A stretch of 64,000 nucleotides of DNA, from positions 1 through 64,000 of the forward strand of contig QANZ01044545.1 in NCBI GenBank assembly GCA_003254925.1. Direction: 5' to 3'. Of the stretch, positions 22,004-33,225 are shown piece by piece. How positions within the stretch are numbered: the stretch's first letter is position 1; each line of letters begins with the position of its first letter. The position numbers were made by a program, and so were the translations under genes. The notes beneath the pieces were generated by a model that saw nothing but the letters and a program-made list of their open reading frames with translations, was not told where the DNA came from and made no database searches. Source of the stretch: Chamaecrista fasciculata. Its lineage: Eukaryota; Streptophyta; Magnoliopsida; Fabales; Fabaceae.

Positions 22004-24069
22004 GAGCAAACCCCCTTTTTGGTCCCTCAATTGTTATTGAGTCGAGGAATCGGTCCCTCAATTGTAGGAAACTACAACTCAGTCCCTCAATTGTACAATC
22101 CCGTTTACGTTTTGGTCCCTCACGTCTGGTCCGTTAGTGATAGAGGTGTTAAGTGATGACGTGTCACCGTTATCTGCTTAGGTGGCCGTTAAATGCTTAG
22201 TTGAGGGACCAAATCCTCGACTCAGTAATAATTGAGGGACCAAAAAGGGGGTTTGCTCAAATTAATATCCAACTCATTTCCACTTGACACCTCATTCAAA
22301 CTACTCTCTTGCAATTTGGTCCCAAAACCCCTAAATCCCCTAAAACTTTTTTTAATCCTCTTCTTCATCTTTTTCATCTTCTTCATTCATTTTAGTCCTA
22401 AATCCTAAAAATAAAATTGTAAAGTATCCCAAAACCTTTCCAAACATTCCAAATTAGTCCTTAAATGTATTAAAAACCCTAAAACCCTAAACCCTTAAAA
22501 AAAATCTACTTTGAGTTCATTCATTTTATCCCATTATTCTCAATTTATTAAATCATAATTAAAAAAAACATTTTAGTCCCTGAACCCTAATTTCTTCATC
22601 TTCATCTTCACCTTCATCCTCATTCCTCTCTCATCTTTCATTCCTCACCGCCGATCCTACTGCTTCAACCAAATCCTCAAACATCAAAATGGCTCGATTC
22701 TTCAAATCCTTAAACATTCTCTCGCTCGATTCTTCAATTTCTGGGTTTGATTTCAAGTTCACAACCATTTTGGGCGTCGCGAGATACATTCATTCATTTC
22801 TTAGGGTTCGAATTCGAATTGGGGGAGAAAGTTTGGGGTTTCTTTCGATTTTGAAGAAATTCCGAGAGAATGCCTGCGACTGATGATGAAAACTCGTCGT
22901 CACCGTCGTTGTTTACCCATTTCGGCCGTTCGCTTTTGAGTCTCTGTCGCGACCATCAGGTTCACTCCATGGAAGCTCAACGACGCCACATGTTCACTCT
23001 GTCGCGACTTGCTTTCTCTCTCATGAGTCTCTAAGCTTCTCGATTCCTTCCTTCGCTGCCACGAGAGCTTTTCGGCTGATGAATGATGATGATGATGATG
23101 ATGATATGAACTGATGATGAACTGATTTTTTTTTAATTTTTGGATGATGAACTGATGAATGATGATGATGATGATGATGATGATGATATGAACTGATGAT
23201 GAACTAATTTTTTTTAATCAAGAATTGATGAATTGATGAAACTAGTGTAATCTTTGGTGATTTCTGGTTGTGTAGTTTTAGGGTTTTGTGGTTTGGGGTT
23301 TGGAGTGGATGAGAAGATGAAAATGATGAAAGATGAAGAGGAAAGTAGGATTTAGGGACCAAATTGCAAGAGAGTAGTTTTTTTAAAGTTTTAGGATTTA
23401 GGGTTTAGGGGTTTAGGGTTTTAGATTTTAGGGTTTAGGGTTTTAGGATTTTAGGGTTTTTAATACTTTTAAGGACTAAATTGGAATGTTTGGAATACAA
23501 TTTTAGGAATTTAGGGTTTTAGGGTTTAGGGTTTTAGGGTTTAGAGTTTAGGATTTTAGGGTTTAGGGTTTAGAGTTTGGGGATTAAGTTTTAGGGTTTT
23601 TAATACATTTAAGGACTAAATTGGAATGTTTGGAAGGGTTTTGGGATACTTTACAATTTTATTTTTAGCATTTGGGACTAAAATGAATGAAGAAGATGAA
23701 AAAGATGAATAAGAGGATTAAAAAAAAGTTTTAGGGGATTTAGGGGTTTTGGGACCAAATTGCAAGAGAGTAGTTTTAATGAGGTGTCAAGTGGAAATGA
23801 GTTGGATACTAATTTGAGCAAACCCCCTTTTTGGTCCCTCAATTGTTACTGAGTCGAGGATTTGGTCCCTCAACTAAGCATTTAACGGCCACCTAACAGA
23901 TAACGGTGACACGTCATCACTTAACACCTTTATCACTAACGGACCAGACGTGAGGGACCAAAACGTAAACGGGATTGTACAATTGAGGGACTGAGTTGTA
24001 GTTTCCCACAATTGAGGGACCGATTCCTCGACTCAGTAACAATTGAGGGACCAAAAAGGGGGTTTGCTC
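22004..24069. mobile_element. Palindromic Mutator-like element with telomere-like arms, 2066 bp
   Basis: Flanked by a perfect 9-bp direct repeat TAAATAAAA (21995-22003 and 24070-24078); the matching site in copy A (near 3885) is empty. Each end (22004-22258 and 23816-24069) is itself a complete small palindrome running from gagcaaaccccc to its complement. Inside them lies a second inverted pair, with 'ccctaaaacccctaaa' on the left and long degenerate TTTAGGG runs on the right (23395-23600). GAT microsatellites lie near 23085 and 23160. No transposase seen. Confidence 0.9.
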
Positions 24070-24250
24070 TAAATAAAATTAGGCTAAATGACACAAACCC
24101 TCCTTGAATTTTAAGTCTGGGGCACATAATACCCCTGAGTTTTAAAACTTGACAAAAATAACCCTTAAGTTTTTAACTTGTTCGTTAAGAACCATTCTGT
24201 TAATTTTTTGTATATTTTAATTTGTTAAGTGTCGCATAAGCTATCTTAAG

Positions 24251-24683
24251 TAGGGATGTCAACGAATAGGATACCCTAAATTTTTTTACTATCCGTATCC
24301 GTAAAACTACTATAGTATTCGTATCCTATCTGTATCCGATACCTGATATCCAACGGATAGTCTAAATATCCAAAATACCTGAAAATAATGGATATTGGAT
24401 AGGATATCATAATTCAAAAATCAGATATATTCGATGTCCGATATCCAATATCCGTTAATTAAAATAAATTAATGAAAAATATAATAAAAATTGTATAAAA
24501 AGTTTATATTATAGGGTATCGAATATCGAGTACCCTAACTATCCGTTCATTTCAGACGAATATCGGATAGTTAATTTATTATTTTTCACAATTCCTACCC
24601 TATCGATATTAAATATCCCACAATATTTCGATATTTTTTAGGGGTGAAATCGAGCATCTAAATACCCAATTTTGCTATCCCTA
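24251..24683. mobile_element. hAT-like MITE, 433 bp
   Basis: Termini TAGGGATGTCAACG and TTTTGCTATCCCTA are inverted repeats. The flanks ATCTTAAG and ATCTTTAAG look like a slightly altered 8-bp target duplication. The interior is made of 'ggatatc/gatatcc' type repeats. Confidence 0.75.
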
Positions 24684-24740
24684 ATCTTTAAGTGAGAATT
24701 TGTAATTTCTCTAAAATTTTGAAACCCACACAAATGAGTT

Positions 24741-24945
24741 GGAGGCTTGACCGACGTCGACAGCCAGAGTCACCGATGTGTGTCTCCGATCTGAGTCAGA
24801 AAAATGTCCGGCGCGGCGGTGACTCCCTGTCCACTTCCGATGAGATGTGGAGGCCTTTCTTCGAGCCCTACCACCTCATCATCGTGCAAGACTCTGACCC
24901 TTAAAAGAAGTACATCTTCACTATCGACGATGATTGCTTTGTAAG
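24741..24945 (+). pseudogene. Fragment of a reversibly glycosylated polypeptide / UDP-arabinopyranose mutase gene
   Basis: Reads [19 protein letters not shown], then a TAA, then in the same frame KKYIFTIDDDCF, followed by a donor-like GTAAGA at 24946. Both blocks are hallmarks of the plant RGP family, which interconverts UDP-arabinopyranose and UDP-arabinofuranose at the Golgi and cytosol; the DDD belongs to the nucleotide-sugar/metal site. The stretch that normally separates the blocks is deleted. Preceding codons from 24741 are open but not recognisable. Probably carried here by a transposon. Confidence 0.85.
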
Positions 24946-25259
24946 ACTCCTATTATTATTATTATTGTTATTCTCAATTTCTGTCTTTAATTTCTTCAAT
25001 TTCGATTTTCTGATCTGGATGTGGAATTCAGCGGATTTTTCTTTCTGATTGACTTAGATTTTTCTTTCTGCTCTCACGAGGCCTGCTTCTTCGACGGGTG
25101 AGGGATTTGGGTGTATAAGTTGGGTCAGGTGATATAGATTCGGGTTATGGGTTTTTGGAATTTGGGTGGATTTCAGAATTTCAGGAAATTACAAGAATAA
25201 CCTCACACTGTAAGATAGCTAATGTGGCATTTAACAGAAGGGCCTTATATTTTGTTTTA

Positions 25260-25512
25260 GGTAAATTACACTTTAGTACCCTGTTCTATTGACCAATTTT
25301 ACTTTAGTACATTGTTCTTTCAAAAGTGAAATTTTGGTACCTTGTTCTTTGCACCATTACCATGTTCTATCTTTATTTGGGTACCAAAGTGTTAACGGTG
25401 CAAAGAACAAGGTACCAAAATGTTAATGGTGCAAAGAACATGGTACTAAAGTGACACTTTTGAAAGAACAGAGTATGAAAATGAAATTGGTATCAAAGTG
25501 TTATCTATCTTA
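25260..25512. mobile_element. Mutator-like MITE, 253 bp
   Basis: Starts GGTAAATTACAC with a matching inverted right arm. Flanked by the 9-bp direct repeat TTTGTTTTA (25251-25259 and 25513-25521). It occupies the same position as the 1.2-kb element at 4239-5448, so it is most simply an internally deleted allele of it. Confidence 0.8.
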
Positions 25513-25891
25513 TTTGTTTTATGCTGGCATTTGTTTTATAATTTAGTTTGAATAAGGCACGAATGATGTGTTATAATTCTTCCTAGTCCTTTAATTTATG
25601 ACACAAACATGATCATATCAATTGAATTGAAACATGAGAACCTCATGTATGATCATATCATGTATGTCTGAAACTAGGAAACGCTGATCTATTACTAGCA
25701 GTCTAGCACTGCTAATTGAGACTTCAAAATTGCAATAAGTTCATCCTATTTCAGGGGCAATATCCATATTCTATTATACATCAAAACAATGCAAAAATAA
25801 AGGAAAGCAGGGAACAACAATAGATACTCTCTCACACACACACATATAAGAGGAGTAAATAAGACACTCTGCGTACTTTGCTCTCAGCATA

Positions 25892-27090
25892 TCAGTAAGG
25901 CTTCCACCTCAAGGTTCTGAAATTTTTGCCTGCACAGGATTCATAAACAAAATCCAATTGAGGGAAGATATAGAAAAGAAGATCATCAACAAGCTTCCAA
26001 TACCAGTCTCCATCGACTCCAAAATATAAGGGGCATGATGACAAGTGCAAAACCAAAAGAAAATCCCAATTCAGCAATTAAGAACTTCCAATCAATTGAA
26101 ATCCTACCATCAGAAGTGTAGGATGTTACAACACCCCATCACTACCACAATTTTGGGTCAAGGGAGGCCCACATAATCCTTTGTTTACTTCAAAGGAAGC
26201 TGCTTCAAATGACTGAATTTGAGTACCTGTTGGGATTCGACCCACCAGATTATTGTAGGAGAGATTCAAGAATGCAAGATAGGTTAAACTTGCAAGCTCC
26301 GTGGGAATCCCTCCACTCAAGAAGTTGCTTGACAGGTCCAATGACTCAAGAATTTTCAAACAACCCACTGATGATGGTGTTGAGCGGAAGCACAAATCAC
26401 ACAACAAATAAAAGAAGAGAAAAAAGAAAAACACAAACGTGGTTCGGTGCCTCAAGACCTATTCTATAGTACCATTGGGACAAATTTCACTATTTGTAAT
26501 CTTTGAACAAAAAAATTTCAAACCCTCCTCAATATAATTTTTTAATGGAGGAATCATAAATTCTCTCTCACACAACTACCCAAGCCCTTTTACATTCATA
26601 TGCTAATAGTTTTTGTGGTATAGAAACTCATATAACACTGCCCCTATTTATACAAATTCCCAAGACCGCTCTTCTCAAAACCGAGCAATGTGGGACTTTG
26701 AGAGGAATACCCATCACATGGGTTGTGACCAGAGAAAGCATTGTAAGACAAGTTAAGCATGTACAATGCTTGAAAACTCAGTAGCTCCTCTGGTATTGGC
26801 CCTTCAAAATGATTGGATGAGAAATCCAAGGAAGGGAAGACAATGAAAATTTTAATATACCTCATCTGCAGAATTCTGTTGATGATTTTGACTGAATCTT
26901 GATATTGTGTGTGAGATTAGCAGTATAGGTAGGAAACGAGTGGTCAATCACATAAGAAGGCTCAACAGCGATAAGCCTTACCTTCTTCATTCCAATATCT
27001 TTGTTGATAGCTGTGAGTGTCTTTTGAAATCTCTGAGGATCAAAGTTATGGAAGATATATAAAAAAAACAAGTGGCCAAACCCATTTTAA
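25892..27090 (-). pseudogene. Truncated C-type receptor-like protein relic (psi-2)
   Basis: Same 5' break as psi-1 ('aaacccattttaag'). It keeps the linker with LTAINKDIGMKKVRL, the HFEGPIPEE repeat, the last LRRs ([16 protein letters not shown]), the GTQIQSFEA cap, the membrane segment and the tail ending at 25892. A solo LTR (26378-26716) splits the LRRs. A 2-base loss in the membrane-proximal codons (near 26006) shifts the frame, and other indels are present. Dead. Confidence 0.9.
26378..26716 (-). mobile_element. Solo Copia-type LTR, 339 bp, inside psi-2
   Basis: On the minus strand it starts TGATGGG, has TATAAATAGGGG about 100 bases in, and ends CTTCCGCTCAACA. The flanks GATGG and CATGG look like a 5-bp target duplication with one change. 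Removing it restores the reading order seen in RLP-C. Confidence 0.85.
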
Positions 27091-27660
27091 GTAGTATATT
27101 TAACAAAAAAACTAAATTTACTGTAATTGCATATTATAAGTCTTATAATTTTATCTTTCAAGAACTAAATTAAAAAATTTATTATTTTTCAAAGACCACA
27201 TTTTTAGTTGTTATGATCCTACTTGGCGTTTCCAATATACAATTAATGATACATATCAGTTGAGTCTGAGTGGAGAAGAGAACCATAGAAAATCTTGATT
27301 CTTGTCCTTCCAAGAAATTTAATTGGTGGAAAACTCACAAAGGTTGTCCAAAACAGTTATATAACTTATATCTATACTATATTATATGTGGGAGAAGCTT
27401 TCTGATCGTCTTCCCACTTATACTAAAATAAAAATATTACATGTAATTAAAATAAGAGGAAACTTACTATTTGGTCCCTCATTTTTTACTGAGTCAACGA
27501 TTTGNTTGCTCAAGTGTATATATCAAAAACTGAAATCACACATATACTTCAAAGTTACAAACAACAACGCAAGAAAATCAAACTATCAAACAAGGTTCAA
27601 AGCATTGAAAACCATGAAACTCTAAAAACAGAGTTGGAAGAATCACCACAGCTTATACAT
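27091..27660. other. Intergenic, contains an assembly gap marker
   Basis: Matches 6607-7330 of unit A but jumps at the single N (27505), where about 150 bases, including the AT microsatellites, are missing relative to unit A. Confidence 0.8.
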
Positions 27661-28640
27661 TCTTAACGCCAACATGGCATATAGTTCTAACACAAATTAC
27701 AAAAGGAAATTACAATAACGTCACACTCAAGTTTTAAAACACATAAACTCCAACAAATTAAGATGAATCACAACAAATCACTTTTCATCTCTTATTTTGT
27801 CTCGCACTCCAGCTGCATAATACTTGAATGTGCTTGTGACACAACAGTACACAAGTGTCTTCAAGCTAGTATCTTCACCTAAAATTTACAATAATAAAAG
27901 ACATAAATAATCAATGCTGTTCAAATCAATTATTGGTAAACACATAAAAATGTATAGAAACAACAAACAAATTATAAACTTAAACTTTATCAGTTTTAAA
28001 TTATTTCATTTTTTTTTAGAGAAAAATTATTCTCTGTATTGTACTAGAGTGGCCCAGCTATCCAAACGTTAACAGAAATTGTTATCATTTTCAAGGTTAG
28101 ACCCAAAAAAAAAAAGGGGTTTTGTACATATATAGTATGAGACATATGTATCCTCTAAGCCTCTAACTGCCATCTTTACTAATGTTATATTTTGGTCATC
28201 CTAAGTAATGGTAGGCGAAGAGGAAACTATACTGAGCTATATTCTAATCACATAAATTTCAAATTTTAATATATCACCTAAACTGAAATAAGAAAAAGGA
28301 GAAAAGAACATATATGAGTTAACATTGTCGTTTAAAAGCAATGTACACAATACCTTAAGGAAAGGGAGAACATGAGTTAAAAAACTGGAGTCATAAGTTA
28401 TTGCATGGTTTTTACACATTAATTTTAACTTACACATTCTATATATATATATATATATATAACTTTTTTTTACTTTCTTGTGAAATTCAAAAAATTTTAA
28501 TTAAGAGTTAACTTTAGCATGTATGTGTGATTAGATTAATATTAAAATAAAAAGCAAAACATGAAACAGATCTACAATGCTCTGCAACCATTGAAGTATA
28601 TAGCTTTAGCTTATTGGAACACAAACAAAACGCACCTTTT
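27661..28640 (-). other. Conserved 3' flank of RLP-B
   Basis: Collinear with 7331-8307, with the same conserved block (about 27775-27885) and donor-like AAAAG|GTGCG after the stop codon. A (TA)n run lies at about 28441-28460. No separate gene. Confidence 0.6.
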
Positions 28641-31600
28641 CTAACGACTCCAACGAAGAACTGCATACACTTGTCCTTCATGGGTTTGGAAATCATGATA
28701 AAGTTGAGGGAAAATGCTACAAAGAATGTTATCCACAAGTTTCCAGTACCATATCCTCCATGCCTTCTTATAGAAAAGAGGGCCTATGATGATTCCCAAA
28801 CCAAAAACCACTCCAGGAAGAACAAACAGCCAATCAAATTCCAACCCAGAATGTGTGTGGTGCTTAACTTCTGGTGACTTAACCAACACACCACAATTTT
28901 TATATAAAGGAGGTCCACATAATCCTGGATTACCAATAAACGAAGCTGCTTCAAAGGATTGAATTTGCGTGCCTGTGGGGATTTTTCCCTCAAGATGATT
29001 AAAGGAGATGTTTAGGAATTCAAGGAAGGACAAACTTGAAAGCTGTGATGGAATCTCTCCAGTGAAAGAGTTGCTTGATAGGTCCAAGGACTCGAGCTGT
29101 TTCAAGTTCCCTATGGATGATGGGATTTGGCCTGAGAAAGCATTATTTGACAAGTTGAGGATAAGGAGTGATTTAAAGTCCATCATTTCTTTTGGTATTG
29201 GCCCTTCAATTTGGTTCGATGAGAAGTCGATGGAAGTGAAGACAGTAAGAATTTTCTTCAATGTCACTTGCTGACCTTTGCTTGCAACTGTCACTTGATC
29301 CTGATAATAAAATGAACTGTTTTCTTCAAAGTGTAGTTGATTGAACTTTGATGCTGCTTCATCTTCATCTAGCATCATCATCTTCCAGCTTGTGAAGAAT
29401 TCTCCTTGTAATATGCCATTAAAATTGTTGAAAGCCATATCCACTATTTGAAGCTGATTCCAAATTCCCGCGATATTTAGGCAGCCAATGGAACCATGGA
29501 AGTTATTTTTTCTTAAAACTAAGACACTGAGTGTAGAGACATTCTTCCAAAAACACGGAAATGTATCATTCATCCTGTTATTTCCAAGGTCCAATACCTC
29601 CAAACTTGTGCAATTGGACAGAGACTTGGGAATTGGCCCTTGTAAGATATTACCATTAAGATCTAGTGTCCTTAACTGACATGAAGCTTGAAATTCATTA
29701 GGAATATCACCATCGAGATTGTTTTCTCGGAGATTTAATACACTGAGCATCTCACTTTTCCCTAGACAGTGGGGAATCATCCCATCAAAGTTGTTAAAGG
29801 AAAGATCAAGCACTTCAAGCAGTGAAGCATTGCAGAGAGAATCAGGAATTCTTTCATGAAGAAAATTATGTGAAAGAGAGACTGTGGTTATAAAATGTTT
29901 ACCAAAGTCAATGTCAGGTGGAATAACTGAGCTGAATCTATTATTTGAGTAATCCAAATAGAAGGCACCTTTAGGAAATGGTGGAAGCGAACCTTTGAGA
30001 TTGTTGTCATGTAGGTCAACTATCTGAAGTTGGTCGCTAATGTTATGCAAGGGTCTTTCTAGCATCACCAATGAATTGTGAGAAATGTTTAATTGAGTAA
30101 GATAGCCAAGTTGCCAGATCCAGTTTGGCAATGTTCCTGACATTTGGTTGTTTGAAAGGTCTAGCTTGTGTAATACGGACTGGTTTCTCAAGAAACGCGG
30201 GATTTCCTTCAACTTGCATGATGCCAATGACACATCAGTCATCATCTTGGGAAATGAAGACAGCTGAGCATTCTTAACATTGGAGTCAATTGACATATTG
30301 TTGTTTGAAAGGTCAAGTACTGATAGATTTTGAAGTCTAAATATCATATCTAGATATATTGTGCCATTGAACTTGTTTGATGACAATCGAAGGGAGTTTA
30401 GTCTGTTAAGATGAAAAATAAATTCCGGAATATTCCCTTCTAAATTGTTACTGCTTAAATCAAGTTGTTCTAACATGAAGGATGATGAGTTAATTGAAAT
30501 CTCATTCAACTGACCTTGAAAATTGTTGTCGGAAAGGTCAATACTTTGCAGCATTGGGAGTGCAAATAGAGACGATGGAATGCTACCATTGAGGAAATTG
30601 TGATGTAACAGAAGGGTGGCCAGTTCTCCACAGCCTTTGAAGTGAGCAGATGAAATTCCACCACTGAAATTATTATGAGAGAGGTCTATAAGAATGAGTT
30701 TTTTAGCCATTCCAAAGAGAGGGATTGGACCTGTAAAGTAGTTGAATGACAAGTCCATGTAAGTGAGCTCTTTCAGATTTGACATTGAAGCTGATAGTGT
30801 TCCACTCGAATAGCAATAAGAAATATCCAATTTGGATAAATGAAGAGATCCATTCTTAGGAAAGCTTGGAAAAGAAACTTGAAGATCAAGATTGTTTGAA
30901 ATGTCAAGAGAAGAAAGTGATTTTATCTGGAATATCTCTTTTGGAAACCTACCACTCAAACCACAATAAGCAAGATTGAGATAGGTCAAATTTGAGAAAT
31001 TAGCAAAGAACTTTGGCATAGGCGCGTAAAAATTGTTCCCCTCCAGATGAACTATCGAGAGATTCTTTAATGTTTGTAGTGAAGAATGGATGGGACCTTC
31101 GAGATAACAGTATGACATACTTAATACCTGTAGATGAGGCAGAGAAGATGATAATGCTTGACCCCATTCTTTCCCCTCAAGTGATATAGCAATACCATCA
31201 AGATATAGTTCTCGAATTTCAGTGAGGTTCTGAACTAGCTTCCCAAGCTTCTCAAGTGCCAAATCTTCGTTGTAAAGATCAGAAAAATCAAGAGTGACTA
31301 ACCTTTTCAGTTGACCAATCTCGACGGGTATCTGCTTTATAAAGCCAGCATTTGACAAATTCAAATAAGTCAAATTCTTCATCTTTACAATTTCATGTGG
31401 CATCTCAGAATCAAATAAGTAATTGTCAGCCAAGTTCAATTTCTGGAGATATTGGAGATTGAAAAGAGTGCTTGAATTGTCTAACCCACCAGTGATGGAT
31501 TCCTCACTGAGGTCAAGATCAGTGACATGTCCCTCCTCATCACAAGTTACACCATTCCAGTCACAGCAAGGAAGGCTTTCATTCCACAACACCAGCTTTG

Positions 31601-31757
31601 TGGAATATGCATAATCAAATATGAGTTTGTTCTTCAGTTGGAGCAGTAACAATTTTTGGTCATCAAGACAGTGGCCAGAAAGCAGGGATATATTGATATT
31701 GAGACATACCCAGTAAAAGAGAATGAAGGAAAACCATGAAAATGATGAGATTCTCAT
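28641..31757 (-). CDS. RLP-B, LRR receptor-like protein (Ve/Cf class), 1038 aa
   Basis: Close paralogue of RLP-A: signal peptide (about 1-28), CCDWNGVTC at 64-72, long LRR array, island around QDQVTVASKG, membrane helix at about 976-996 and the same 42-residue tail with YWKL, YHDF and YAVL motifs. Compared with RLP-A it lacks 22 residues of one LRR (a 66-bp in-frame deletion at 30845), so GSL runs straight into HLSKLDISYC. It also differs clearly in the loop near LYNEDLALEK and around PDIDFGKHF, positions likely to face a ligand. The reading frame extends 37 codons further upstream, but the MRISS start is preferred because that extension is frameshifted in RLP-A. Intact and probably expressed. 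Confidence 0.95.
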   Translation of the reverse strand: MRISSFSWFSFILFYWVCLNINISLLSGHCLDDQKLLLLQLKNKLIFDYAYSTKLVLWNESLPCCDWNGVTCDEEGHVTDLDLSEESITGGLDNSSTLFNLQYLQKLNLADNYLFDSEMPHEIVKMKNLTYLNLSNAGFIKQIPVEIGQLKRLVTLDFSDLYNEDLALEKLGKLVQNLTEIRELYLDGIAISLEGKEWGQALSSSLPHLQVLSMSYCYLEGPIHSSLQTLKNLSIVHLEGNNFYAPMPKFFANFSNLTYLNLAYCGLSGRFPKEIFQIKSLSSLDISNNLDLQVSFPSFPKNGSLHLSKLDISYCYSSGTLSASMSNLKELTYMDLSFNYFTGPIPLFGMAKKLILIDLSHNNFSGGISSAHFKGCGELATLLLHHNFLNGSIPSSLFALPMLQSIDLSDNNFQGQLNEISINSSSFMLEQLDLSSNNLEGNIPEFIFHLNRLNSLRLSSNKFNGTIYLDMIFRLQNLSVLDLSNNNMSIDSNVKNAQLSSFPKMMTDVSLASCKLKEIPRFLRNQSVLHKLDLSNNQMSGTLPNWIWQLGYLTQLNISHNSLVMLERPLHNISDQLQIVDLHDNNLKGSLPPFPKGAFYLDYSNNRFSSVIPPDIDFGKHFITTVSLSHNFLHERIPDSLCNASLLEVLDLSFNNFDGMIPHCLGKSEMLSVLNLRENNLDGDIPNEFQASCQLRTLDLNGNILQGPIPKSLSNCTSLEVLDLGNNRMNDTFPCFWKNVSTLSVLVLRKNNFHGSIGCLNIAGIWNQLQIVDMAFNNFNGILQGEFFTSWKMMMLDEDEAASKFNQLHFEENSSFYYQDQVTVASKGQQVTLKKILTVFTSIDFSSNQIEGPIPKEMMDFKSLLILNLSNNAFSGQIPSSIGNLKQLESLDLSSNSFTGEIPSQLSSLSFLEFLNISFNHLEGKIPTGTQIQSFEAASFIGNPGLCGPPLYKNCGVLVKSPEVKHHTHSGLEFDWLFVLPGVVFGLGIIIGPLFYKKAWRIWYWKLVDNILCSIFPQLYHDFQTHEGQVYAVLRWSR

Positions 31758-31889
31758 TGGAGTATACTGTGAGAGACACACAATTGTGAAGAGTGAAGAA
31801 AATGTAGTCCAAATATGACTTTGGATTTGACAAGAAAACGTGTCTGAGGGTTTGGTTGAAAGGCTCAAAGAAGGAAAAGCAGACTAAAA

Positions 31890-33225
31890 GTTGAAAAACG
31901 GGTTGTATACAATCAAAGATAAATATCAATATATAGATTCTTTGCACTTCTAAGAAATTTAAATGGAGTGGAAAAGTCAAAGACTTAGTCTTATGTGGAA
32001 ATTGTAGCAGGACATTGGAACCAATCTTAGTTGGATCCTGGACATATTTGCAATACCAATACTTTGGATAATATTCTCAGATTAAAGGTAAATCCCATGT
32101 CCTACTGTTTTTTAAGGGCTTGCATGCAATTATTTTTGTTTGTTTAATTACTGTGTGAAGATCCTTTACCATATTCTCTTCCGATTTAACTCATAGCTTC
32201 CTAATTGGCAGTGATAAATTAGGGATTCAGGGTCTCATTTGTGATCAGAGTTATAGTCATATGGTTATGTAGATGGCTATGAGTGGCACTCCCTTATGCA
32301 GACAGAAGAGACAAATTTCAAAAGGTATAAATGCATAATATTCCATATATGAAGGAGCAAAGTGATAATAATATATAGTATAGATCCTTACTCTGCATAA
32401 ATTAAATTAGATCAATGGTGACAATGGACTTGTACTTTTGAAAGGGAGAGTCAACGCCAAATTGAATATGTACTTTGTCATTCTCTTTTCCATGCCGTGT
32501 TTGAAATAAAGGGCATTTCCTTTTTGAAATTGTGAATCATCATTCTCTTCTATATTGGACAGTGACATCAGTCAACTGTACTCTAATTAAGTTTCCATTT
32601 TTCAAAGAGTAATTTATACGTCCAAACCCAATCCTTTGTTTCACTGAAAGCTTGCAATAACCAGGCGAGTTTGAATTGAAGGGCGTGCATTATTTGGTTT
32701 CCTTTTTCATTTCTCATTCTAATGACTCATTGATCCAAACTTGACTTGGACACTGCATAATTACATGGAAAGCCCAAATTATGAATCTCAAATTTGTGTG
32801 TAAGTTGTAACGTCAAAATTATCAAATCATCTTTCATTTTTTGTACAAAGATGCTTTCACTGAAATTTGATTTAAAGATAATTAAATTAGTGATGGATTG
32901 TCAAATCAATTGGCTCATCAATTTAAGAAAAGATTGACAATTTAAGGCAAGTTGGCATGCATTAGATTCGATATAGGACTATCTAATTGAGTGAAACAAC
33001 ACCAAATTGATGTTCAATTTATTTGATTGGTGGTCTGAGCTACTTCAATACTGTCCTCACTACAATCATTTACATGTCCCAATGAACTGTTTTTCACTCT
33101 GGAAGAGAAATTTTCTGGAATTCTTATGTGAGTACTTTCATGTCACTTCACGTGTTTGAAGGTTAAATACATTTCATTTTTTGAGTTGTGCCTTGTTCCT
33201 TACTTTTAGTTTCAGGGTTTATAAT
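31890..33225 (-). promoter_or_regulatory. Upstream region of RLP-B and intergenic DNA
   Basis: 31890-32640 and 32820-32940 match the orphan copy at 13625-14130 and 17873-18240; 31890-32400 also matches upstream of RLP-A. TATA-like CTATATATTGATATT (minus strand, near 31930) lies about 170 bases before the start codon. From 32940 to 33225 I see nothing specific. Confidence 0.5.

Larger units (their letters stand above)
24075..25250. mobile_element. Candidate gene-fragment-carrying TIR element (Pack-type)
   Basis: The left part has 'ctgttaa...gttaagtgtcgcataagctatctta' in pieces, and the right part (25210-25245) has its approximate inverted complement around 'agctatctta' and 'ctgttaa'. Between them are a hAT-type MITE (24251-24683) and a piece of a UDP-arabinopyranose mutase gene. 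The outer boundaries and target duplication are not resolved. Confidence 0.5.

Noticed and set aside
22689-22883. 64-codon open frame starting MARFFKSLN inside the palindromic element
   Set aside because: No recognisable domain, lies in an element interior with frequent short open frames, and no paralogue elsewhere in the window supports it.
23395-23600. Degenerate TTTAGGG tract as a relic telomere or chromosome fusion point
   Set aside because: The tract lies inside an element with a 9-bp target duplication, and similar tracts occur in two other elements, so transposition explains it better.
31758-31868. 37-codon N-terminal extension of RLP-B starting MSLSTKPSD
   Set aside because: It would place the signal peptide internally, and the extension is out of frame in RLP-A; MRISS is the common start.
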